The translations under genes and the position numbers were made by a program. Shown piece by piece: positions 44,756-50,936 of a stretch of DNA of 50,936 nt (positions within the stretch are counted from its first letter, which is position 1; every line of letters begins with the position of its first letter). The stretch lies in contig CAMCWV010000013.1 in NCBI GenBank assembly GCA_945882915.1, forward strand, positions 1 through 50,936. The letters are read 5' to 3'. Below the pieces are notes generated by a model. That model was not told the origin of the DNA and searched no databases. It was given only the letters and a program-made list of their open reading frames with translations. This DNA is from Waddlia chondrophila WSU 86-1044 (lineage in GTDB: Bacteria; Chlamydiota; Chlamydiia; Chlamydiales; CAMCWV01).

Positions 44756-46262
44756 AGATGTGAAAGGCAATGTAGTCCCTGAAGATCTTGGCGGTGTAGG
44801 GCGCCATTTGTTTTGCCATAAGATAATGGTACTCGGCTTGTTTGAGGTCACCCTCTTCGTAGTAAACAATAGCAAGCCCTACATGGGCTTCTGGGTGGTG
44901 TGGGGCAAGTTCTATGGCTTTATCAAAATGTCCACGCGCAGGTTGCAGGCGGGAGTTTTTAAGGGCTTTCATTCCAGATATAATTTTTTCTGATATTTCT
45001 TTGATGATATTTGGGGCGAGCTCTTCGGCTTCCGTGTAGTTTTCTGCGCGCCTTGCTTGCTGCAGGCGCTGTTGCAGGCTTTCTATCGTACTAGAGAGCT
45101 TGTTTAGAGCAATCTCTTTGCTGCCCTCTAGGGTGTCTTGAATCCTTGGAATCGCCGGCGCCATTTCTGATTGAGCTGCGGCCTGGTTTGCCTTAGAAGT
45201 TATTTGTGTCTGTACATGCGTCAGGGCAAGGTCGGGGTCTGTCAGTCTGTCCTGGATCTCAAGAAAGTCTTGAGGGCGATTTGAGGGAGTGAATTCCAAA
45301 CACTTTTTTAAGAAGGCTTGCCAAGCTGGAGGGACATCTTTCCATATAATATCTTCTGGGGAAGAGAAGGGGTGGTGGGTGAATAAGGTTACAGCAAGGG
45401 CTCCAAAAGCAAAGAAGTCGCATGGAGGGCCCACCCGAGATAGGCCCTCTGGGCTTTGTTGTTCAGGCGCTAACATCGGAAGTTGCTTAAGAAGGGTTTG
45501 CCTAGAGGTGTGTTCCATGTCGCTTTTAACGTCTGCCTTTTCTTGTTTTACTTCTTGAATCATCTCGTAGAGACGTTCACTTCCAAAGGAGATGGCAAAA
45601 GGAGCATCTGCCACAACAAGGCGGGTAATCCTTTTCTGGCTATCTAGCCCCAAATAGAGAGATCTGGGGAGGAGAAATCCGTGGTAGAGCCCCTCTCCTG
45701 ACTCGGTAGCAATATCGTGGAGCTTTGCAAGGGCAAGAGAGAGTTCGAGAAGGACAAGCTCGCAGTCGGCAACCCCCAGGCGGTGGTCAAGAAGGTACTC
45801 GCTAAGACCTATCCTTAACCTGCCACTTTTGCGAATGATTTTATCTTGGATGATAACGAGGCTGTCTTGGTCATGCTTCCAGATAAGTTCTGAGAGTAGG
45901 GGGATTTTTTGATGCTGGGTTGCTCTGTGGTAGCGCTGAAACCGTTCGCGTAAGGCTAGGTCTCCATGAAGAGGGGAGGGGATTGTGCAAAGGGCGTAGC
46001 TGCCATCTTGTTTGCTTTTAACAATTGTTTGTCTGCCGAAAAAATCAAGCTTATGGGTGCTTGCGAACGCGAATAAGCTGGCAAGCTCTTCTGCTTGTGT
46101 AAAGTAGCTTTTGTGCTCGAAGGCAATGCTGTCGATCTTGTGTTTTTGTCTTGTAAGTGCCCAGTAAAGGGCGAGGAGCAGGCATAATGCAATCATTAGG
46201 GCGAAAAGGATAACTCCGAGCTGAGAGCCGAAAGCTAGTTCAAAACGGTGTTTAATATTCAT
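44754..46262 (-). CDS. Membrane pseudokinase with C-terminal TPRs
   Basis: 502 aa from ATG 46262 (GGTGAAAGG upstream). A membrane segment lies near 15-35 (LGVILFALMIALCLLLALYW), then a kinase-like domain (about 50-345) and coiled coil and TPRs (about 390-500, PHHPEAHVGLAIVYYEEGD). HRD is replaced by YHGFLLPRSLYL and DFG by VADAPFA, while LAPEQ and DFFAFGALAVTLFT keep the APE and helix F pattern, so it should not be catalytic. It is probably a scaffold at the inner membrane. It converges on fabI. Confidence 0.8.
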   Translation of the reverse strand: MNIKHRFELAFGSQLGVILFALMIALCLLLALYWALTRQKHKIDSIAFEHKSYFTQAEELASLFAFASTHKLDFFGRQTIVKSKQDGSYALCTIPSPLHGDLALRERFQRYHRATQHQKIPLLSELIWKHDQDSLVIIQDKIIRKSGRLRIGLSEYLLDHRLGVADCELVLLELSLALAKLHDIATESGEGLYHGFLLPRSLYLGLDSQKRITRLVVADAPFAISFGSERLYEMIQEVKQEKADVKSDMEHTSRQTLLKQLPMLAPEQQSPEGLSRVGPPCDFFAFGALAVTLFTHHPFSSPEDIIWKDVPPAWQAFLKKCLEFTPSNRPQDFLEIQDRLTDPDLALTHVQTQITSKANQAAAQSEMAPAIPRIQDTLEGSKEIALNKLSSTIESLQQRLQQARRAENYTEAEELAPNIIKEISEKIISGMKALKNSRLQPARGHFDKAIELAPHHPEAHVGLAIVYYEEGDLKQAEYHYLMAKQMAPYTAKIFRDYIAFHI

Positions 46263-46264
46263 CC

Positions 46265-46412
46265 TTTCACCACGCAGCAATTTCTTTCACCACAGAGACA
46301 CAGAAACACAGAGAAAGACAAGTGCAAAATAAGATACTTAAAGCAGGCGTAAGAAGTTTTCTTTATTTCTATTCTCTGTGTCTCTGTGTCTCTGTGGTGA
46401 AAGGTGTTTTTT
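46265..46412. repeat. Family C inverted repeat
   Basis: TTTCACCACAGAGACACAG (46283-46301) and CTCTGTGTCTCTGTGGTGAAA (46382-46402) form long arms around a 75-bp core. Confidence 0.8.
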
Positions 46413-46434
46413 TTTGTTTTTGTGAGGCTGCAGG

Positions 46435-47163
46435 TCATAGCCTTATACCGCCTGCAACGTCGATGTTTTGCCCCGTAATGTACCCGCTTCCCTCTTCAAG
46501 AAGAAAAGCTACAACGCGCGCTACCTCTTCAGGAGTGCCCATGCGGCGCATGGGGATCAACGTCATATCTTTAGGCGGATCAACAGTGTTGTTCAAGATG
46601 CCCGGAGAGACCATATTAATGGTGACACCAAAAGGGCCAAGTTCGGTTGCAAGGGACTTGGTGAGCATCCACAGGCTTGTTTTGGTGATGTAATAGGCAG
46701 GGGTGTATGTCCGGGCAGAGAGCCACTGAACGCCGGCTGTTCCGATGTTGACGATTCGGCCTTGGTGTTTCTTTAAGCTTGGCAAAAGAGCTTGGATAAT
46801 AGAGGTGGGGGCATGAAGATTCGTCTGAAATAGACTTAGCCACTCTTCTGATGTTGTCGTGCTTGCGGGCTTGATTAGGTAGTTTCCAACGTTATTAATG
46901 AGTGTTGTTGTCTTTGGAAACTTCTTGAGATACCGCTTTATAAAGTTAGCAGTTGCCTCGGTTGAAGAGAGATCACCTTGAATGCACTCGGCAGCAACTC
47001 CTAGTGCTCTGCATTTCCCGACTACCTGGAGAGCCTCTTCACGGCTGTTGTTATAGTGAACAACAATAGAGTGTCCTTGTTTGGCAAGCGTGGTACAGAG
47101 GATAGCACCTAATCTCTTTGCGCCGCCTGTTATAAGTGTCCAGCCTGCAGGTTTTTTATTCAT
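46435..47163 (-). CDS. SDR-family reductase, pteridine reductase/FolM-like
   Basis: 242 aa. TGGAKRLG is the nucleotide-binding motif (close to the TGxAKR of PTR1/FolM), NNVGNY follows near 90, and the active YYITK near 155. The gene overlaps folB by eight bases. That pairing suggests reduction of dihydrofolate or dihydromonapterin, perhaps compensating for a missing standard DHFR. A FabG-type function is possible from the fold alone. Confidence 0.75.
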   Translation of the reverse strand: MNKKPAGWTLITGGAKRLGAILCTTLAKQGHSIVVHYNNSREEALQVVGKCRALGVAAECIQGDLSSTEATANFIKRYLKKFPKTTTLINNVGNYLIKPASTTTSEEWLSLFQTNLHAPTSIIQALLPSLKKHQGRIVNIGTAGVQWLSARTYTPAYYITKTSLWMLTKSLATELGPFGVTINMVSPGILNNTVDPPKDMTLIPMRRMGTPEEVARVVAFLLEEGSGYITGQNIDVAGGIRL

Positions 47164-47518
47164 TTTTTTGCCGAGTCCGTTGCAAGGTGATGGTTGCCGC
47201 CTGAGCTTTTGGAAGCGCCATGGGTTTGTGAATCGTTAGGCGGGCCCAGCTAATATTAAAACGTTCGAAAACAGTCTTTAACATCTCATTTGCGAGCTTT
47301 TCTAAAAGCAAGTGCCCTCCATTGATGGCGATTTCCTCACAAAGTTTAGTTAGTTGAACGTAGTCTAGCGTGTCTTTTAGGGAGTCCGTTTTTATACATG
47401 TTGATATGTCGGTTTCGACTTCTAAGTCAACGTAGATATCTTGAGGGTTGATTTCGTGAGGAAGAAACCCCAGTGTACATCGAATTTTTAGTTGCTTGAT
47501 TCCAATTATTCCTAGCAC
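47156..47518 (-). CDS. folB: Dihydroneopterin aldolase
   Basis: 120 aa, the usual size. GIKQLKIRCTLGFLPHE, DTLDYVQL, then LLLEKLANEM and the C-terminal VTIHKP-like LTIHKPMALPKA mark the FolB/FolX family. It makes 6-hydroxymethyl-dihydropterin in folate synthesis. The start is GTG 47518 with AGGAGA five bases upstream. The following SDR overlaps it. Confidence 0.9.
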   Translation of the reverse strand: MLGIIGIKQLKIRCTLGFLPHEINPQDIYVDLEVETDISTCIKTDSLKDTLDYVQLTKLCEEIAINGGHLLLEKLANEMLKTVFERFNISWARLTIHKPMALPKAQAATITLQRTRQKNE

Positions 47519-47536
47519 GGCTTCTCCTTAAGTATA

Positions 47537-47579
47537 TACTCCTCTTAGCCCAAATTCCCGTTTTCAGCTAAGAGGAGTA
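47537..47579. repeat. Family A minimal element, 43 bp
   Basis: Only the two ends remain (TACTCCTCTTAGC, then CCAAATTCCCGTTTTC, GCTAAGAGGAGTA), flanked by TA on both sides. It is an internal deletion that kept both ends intact. Confidence 0.85.
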
Positions 47580-47735
47580 TAGCTAACTTGCCCTTTACTT
47601 TATAACAAGCCCACCCGGTTTTCAAAGACAAACTGCCCCGCCCTATTAAATGTAGGGCTATACAGGAAGGTAACGTTACCCACCAAAAACAAACTGCTTA
47701 GTTATTATTATCTGCTGTTGTGGAAAAAAAAAGGA

Positions 47736-48449
47736 ATGTCTACTGTCTACAAAATTGACAGGCCGACTAAACGGACTTTTAGAACTGTCAGCAAGGAGAA
47801 TAAATTGCGCGCTATATTAAGAGTGGGTTTCTGTTTAATGGTCTTATTGGTCGGTGGCCCAGCAGGCGGCAGCACTTCTCTTTTTGCCTCTGATGCGCCT
47901 ACTGACCCAAATAAATCTCAAGCTGCTGATAGCCAAGGTGTTAACAAGCCTGTTGGTACGTCTAAAAGAGCAGTGATTCTGAATAACACAGGCGAGCTTC
48001 CCCTGGCCCCCGATGAGGGCAATGCCGCCCATCGCAGCCATTATTGGAACGAGTTTGTTAATATGCTTACAATGTTATTCTTCATTGTAGCTTTTATTGT
48101 CCTCACGGGCTGGTTTTTAAAGCGGATCATGCGCTCGCGCCTTAGACAAGCTAACAGCAGCAATACAATCAAAATTCTTGAGAAGAGAAACCTTACTCCT
48201 AAGTCGGCTGTCTATCTCTTAGAGGTCCATGGCAGAACAATCCTCGTAAGCGAATCAGCTGATGGAATCCAATACCTGACAGAGTTTTCTCCAGGATCGC
48301 AAACAGAGGCGCAAGCAGAATCACAATTAGCACGGCAACCAGGTGTGAAAGATGGGCCTGAAACGCGAGATCAACATAAGAGATCATTTGCCGAAGTCAT
48401 CAGGAGTAAGTTTCGCAAAGATGACCAGCAGACCGATGCAACCTCATAA
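47736..48449 (+). CDS. fliO: FliO-like protein
   Basis: 237 aa from ATG 47736; TTG 47718 is an alternative. A signal or anchor is near 30-55 (RVGFCLMVLLVGG). The main membrane segment is near 115-135 (MLFFIVAFIVLTGWFL), and LTPKSAVYLLEVHGRTILV near 150 is the typical FliO core, followed by a polar tail. FliO assists FliP assembly in flagellar systems and has no counterpart in standard injectisomes. Three export-gate genes follow. Confidence 0.75.
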   Translation: MSTVYKIDRPTKRTFRTVSKENKLRAILRVGFCLMVLLVGGPAGGSTSLFASDAPTDPNKSQAADSQGVNKPVGTSKRAVILNNTGELPLAPDEGNAAHRSHYWNEFVNMLTMLFFIVAFIVLTGWFLKRIMRSRLRQANSSNTIKILEKRNLTPKSAVYLLEVHGRTILVSESADGIQYLTEFSPGSQTEAQAESQLARQPGVKDGPETRDQHKRSFAEVIRSKFRKDDQQTDATS

Positions 48450-49380
48450 TTGCCTTTCCAGGCTAGCTTCCAGGCTTTCTTTTAGCCTGCCTAGGAACTT
48501 GTTAAGCTGGTCCGTCCTTCTATTTGCCATTGGCATGCTATTGCTGCCGGTTTGCCTAGAAGCTCAGAGTATTCCTCAGAAGCCACCCATCCCTTCTGTA
48601 CTAGATTCGCTTCTCAACTCTCCAAATCCAACAGAACACCAAGACTTTCTTAACGTCCACAGCCAGTTGCGCATTGTTGGCTTTCTCACTCTTTTAACAC
48701 TTATTCCATTTGCGGTGGTCATGATGACCTCATTTACCCGCATCATGATCATCTTTCAGTTTTTGAGACAGGCGCTTTCTACCCAATCTATCCCCTCTAG
48801 TATGATTATTACGGGACTTTCTCTTATTCTTACCGGATACGTCATGCATCCTGTGATTAACGAAATTGAAGAGAAAGCCTTGACCCCTTATCTCAATAAC
48901 GAGTTTAAGAATAGTCCAGAGGTGCGGATGGGGCTTAAAGGGGAAGATATTATGCTTCTAGAAAAGTCCTGGGAGCCTCTCAGAAACTTTCTTCTAGAAC
49001 ATACCAGAGAAAAGGATATGGAGCTGTTTTTAGACATGGCTCATATCGAGCTTCCTAAGGTAGACACCGAAAGTTTGCTTGTTAGTAATCCAGCAAACGG
49101 CACAGGCGCCGCGTTTGATCTTGCAGCTATTCCTTGGTATTGTCTTATCCCGGCCTTTGTGACAACAGAGCTGCGGGTCGCCTTCATGATGGGGTTCTTG
49201 CTGTTCATGCCCTTTTTGGTTATTGATATGGTGGTTGCGTCTGTCCTTATGTCTATGGGGATGATGATGCTTCCTCCTGTGATGATTTCGCTTCCGTTTA
49301 AGTTACTGCTCTTCATTGTGGTGGATGGGTGGCGCCTAATCATCCAACAAATTGTTAAAGGCTTTTTCCCGACTTCATAG
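48421..49380 (+). CDS. fliP: Export gate protein FliP/SctR, flagellar-like
   Basis: 319 aa from ATG 48421, which overlaps fliO; ATG 48352 is also open. A signal peptide precedes AQSIPQ, as is usual for FliP and unusual for SctR. MMTSFTRIMIIFQFLRQAL matches FliP (MTSFTRI...LRQALG) better than SctR. Then come the periplasmic region and C-terminal membrane helices (MGFLLFMPFLVIDMVVASVL). It forms the core of the membrane export channel. The stop TAG is part of TAGGAG at the repeat boundary. Confidence 0.85.
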   Translation: MTSRPMQPHNCLSRLASRLSFSLPRNLLSWSVLLFAIGMLLLPVCLEAQSIPQKPPIPSVLDSLLNSPNPTEHQDFLNVHSQLRIVGFLTLLTLIPFAVVMMTSFTRIMIIFQFLRQALSTQSIPSSMIITGLSLILTGYVMHPVINEIEEKALTPYLNNEFKNSPEVRMGLKGEDIMLLEKSWEPLRNFLLEHTREKDMELFLDMAHIELPKVDTESLLVSNPANGTGAAFDLAAIPWYCLIPAFVTTELRVAFMMGFLLFMPFLVIDMVVASVLMSMGMMMLPPVMISLPFKLLLFIVVDGWRLIIQQIVKGFFPTS

Positions 49381-49387
49381 GAGTATA

Positions 49388-49546
49388 TACTCTTCTTAGC
49401 TGAAAACGGGAATTTGGACGGCGCCAAAGCCCCGGGGCTGAACGATCGCAAGTCGCCCTATATTTTTAATATTAGGCGATTTGCAATCGTTCAGCCGCGG
49501 GAGCTTTCGCGCTAGCCCAAATTCCCGTTTTCAGCTAAGAGGAGTA
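49388..49546. repeat. Family A element between fliP and fliQ, core variant A2
   Basis: 159 bp with TA at 49386-49387 and 49547-49548. Removing it and one TA joins TAGGAGTA to TATGAAC, giving a native-looking Shine-Dalgarno five bases before ATG. The right end now supplies an identical GAGGAGTA. Confidence 0.9.
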
Positions 49547-49550
49547 TATG
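49538..49550 (+). promoter_or_regulatory. fliQ ribosome binding site supplied by the repeat
   Basis: AGAGGAGTATATG: Shine-Dalgarno in the element end, A of ATG from the duplicated TA. Confidence 0.8.
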
Positions 49551-49838
49551 AACTCAGATCAAGTTGTTGATATCGTTCGCGCAACTCTCTACACAGCATT
49601 GGAAATTAGCGCTCCAATGCTTATTATTGCTATGGTTGTTGGCTTTGGCATTTCTGTGTTTCAGTCTGTGACACAGATTAGCGAGATGACCTTGACGTTT
49701 GTCCCCAAGATGTTGATCTTTGCAATTAGCTTGGTGGTCTTGGCTCCTTGGATGCTTAAAACGATGCTTAAGTATACCTACAATATCTTACTTTACCACT
49801 GGGATCAGGCGGTCAGCCTCACAAGCTACACCAGCTAA
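49548..49838 (+). CDS. fliQ: Export gate protein FliQ/SctS, flagellar-like
   Basis: 96 aa with two membrane helices. TQISEMTLTFVPK and the later APWMLKTML are typical of FliQ; SctS usually has TQxQEQTLPF and no PWM. It assembles around FliP in the export gate. The start uses the ribosome binding site described above. Confidence 0.88.
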   Translation: MNSDQVVDIVRATLYTALEISAPMLIIAMVVGFGISVFQSVTQISEMTLTFVPKMLIFAISLVVLAPWMLKTMLKYTYNILLYHWDQAVSLTSYTS

Positions 49839-49849
49839 AATAAATTGCT

Positions 49850-50695
49850 ATGCCTGGAAATCTTCCCTTCATTCCTTTTGTCACGAATGCCAATGATGTC
49901 ATCTTCCTCTTCTTTGTTTTTGGAAGGGTGACGGGATTCTTTGCCATCTCTCCTTTGTTTTCAAATACCACTATTCCGCCAATGGTACGGGTGCTTTTGA
50001 GTGTTTTTGCAACGCTCCTTCTCGGGATGATCTTATATCCAGAATACTGTGGTGATAATCCCAAGTTCATCTTAAAAGATCTTTTTCCAGAGACTGAGTG
50101 GCGAGTGGCTCAGCTGAGCATTGGTTTTATGAAGGAAATGGCCGTGGGGTATCTCATGGGGTTTGCCTTTACCATGATCTTTGAGGCGCTTGTTCTTGCA
50201 GGTGAGCTTGTTGGGGTTATGATGGGCTTTTCGATGGCCCAGGTATTGGATCCGATGATGAACGTCTCGCAAGGGATACTTAGCCAGTTATTTGTCCTTG
50301 TAGCAACGCTTATTATGCTGACAATGGACCTCCATTTGGCAATTTTAGGGCTGCTTAGCGATAGCTTTGTTATTCTCCCGATGGGGAGCTACTCGATGCC
50401 TTACGAGATGCTTGCGGATATTTCTCAGGGATCAGCAAGGATGTTTAATTATGGACTGAAGTTTGCAGCAATCCCTTTTGTGGTGCTTTTTCTTATGACT
50501 ATTGCTTTGGGCTTTATGGCCAAGGTAATGCCAGAGATGAACGTGTTTATGGTCGGTTTTCCCCTCGGGATCTTCATTGGTTATTACTCCCTCGTTGCCT
50601 CGATTGGGTATTTCCCGCAGATACTCAGTCAGGCCTTCACTGAATATAACAATCTAGCAAGGATTGTCCTCTTCCGCATTTCCGGCGCTTCTTAA
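49850..50695 (+). CDS. fliR: Export gate protein FliR/SctT, flagellar-like
   Basis: 281 aa with six or more membrane segments. GELVGVMMGFSMAQVLDP and MPEMNVFMVGFPLGIFIGYY follow the FliR pattern (GQxxGxxMGFS..DP; PQxNVFxxGFP). It completes the FliPQR channel. It begins 11 bases after fliQ. An flhB/SctU and flhA/SctV might follow, but the window ends. Confidence 0.88.
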   Translation: MPGNLPFIPFVTNANDVIFLFFVFGRVTGFFAISPLFSNTTIPPMVRVLLSVFATLLLGMILYPEYCGDNPKFILKDLFPETEWRVAQLSIGFMKEMAVGYLMGFAFTMIFEALVLAGELVGVMMGFSMAQVLDPMMNVSQGILSQLFVLVATLIMLTMDLHLAILGLLSDSFVILPMGSYSMPYEMLADISQGSARMFNYGLKFAAIPFVVLFLMTIALGFMAKVMPEMNVFMVGFPLGIFIGYYSLVASIGYFPQILSQAFTEYNNLARIVLFRISGAS

Positions 50696-50717
50696 AATCT
50701 GAGGATTAGAAAAAATC

Positions 50718-50936
50718 GTAACAGTTCACATGCCCCTCCTTCGTCGGTGCATGTGAACTGTTACAAACTTTTTTGTATTTTCTCTCACGTTCTCTCACGC
50801 CTCTGTGGTTAAAAAAAACTGGTATTAATATTTTTGAAACACAGAGAACACAGAGAGGGAGGAAAGCGGGCAATGCCACTTCAATCGTAAGGCTGCCAAA
50901 ACACCCCCCTATAAGCGTCAAATCTTTCTTGATAAA
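50718..50936. repeat. Family B long element, cut by the window edge
   Basis: Begins with the 47-bp palindrome (50718-50764) and continues as at 21327-21560. Confidence 0.85.

Noticed and set aside
46468..46776. 102-codon frame antisense to the SDR gene
   Set aside because: Antisense shadow of a gene with intact SDR motifs.

Overview
The window is a piece of a bacterial chromosome from the phylum Chlamydiae, most likely a 'Chlamydia-like' family outside the Chlamydiaceae. The main evidence is gene order: cdsD, a small cdsE-like gene, cdsF, cdsG, a CT668-like gene, cdsN, cdsO, cdsP, cdsQ, a Pkn5-like kinase and the secretin cdsC follow one another on the plus strand, as in the chlamydial type III secretion (T3S) cluster. 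A plant-like enoyl-ACP reductase (FabI) and a SWIM/SNF2 helicase fit the same phylum. Base composition looks mid-40s % G+C by eye, which would suit a Waddlia-like organism, but genus is not established. No rRNA, tRNA, CRISPR array, phage gene or transposase gene was seen.

Layout. 424-6223: a translocator/chaperone group (CopB-like, CopD-like, two SycD/LcrH TPR chaperones, one CesT-type chaperone). 7010-21210: the main T3S cluster, from the inner-membrane ring protein CdsD to the outer-membrane secretin CdsC. 21619-24997: a TPR-like lipoprotein, YidD and the ribosome GTPase Der. 25154-37884 (minus strand): SNF2 helicase, an Hsp70 relative, alanine dehydrogenase and SMC. 38350-42112: two related proline/serine-rich proteins of unknown function, the first truncated. 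42797-47518: RluA-type pseudouridine synthase, FabI, a membrane pseudokinase with TPRs, a pteridine-reductase-like SDR and FolB. 47736-50695: fliO-fliP-fliQ-fliR-like genes whose motifs look flagellar rather than injectisome-type.

The most unusual aspect is the intergenic DNA. Nearly every gap is packed with short non-coding inverted-repeat elements, often nested inside one another. At least six families (called A to G here) can be separated. Family A (about 160 bp, ends TACTCCTC...GAGGAGTA, flanked by TA) is shown to be an insertion by a paralogous empty site next to 38161-38320. Family B (47-bp palindrome) has exact 8-bp target duplications at two sites. The end of family A reads as a ribosome binding site: between fliP and fliQ it appears to have replaced the native Shine-Dalgarno with its own, and at cdsD it supplies the last codons and the stop. 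These elements need a transposase encoded elsewhere.

How the genes work together. The first half encodes basal body, needle, ATPase, C-ring, needle-length control, a regulatory kinase, pore-forming translocators and their chaperones. The inner-membrane export gate of the injectisome (SctR/S/T/U/V) is not next to it; the FliOPQR-like genes at the right edge either serve that role or belong to a separate flagellar-type export apparatus. The two proline-rich proteins are plausible secreted effectors, but nothing in the sequence proves it.
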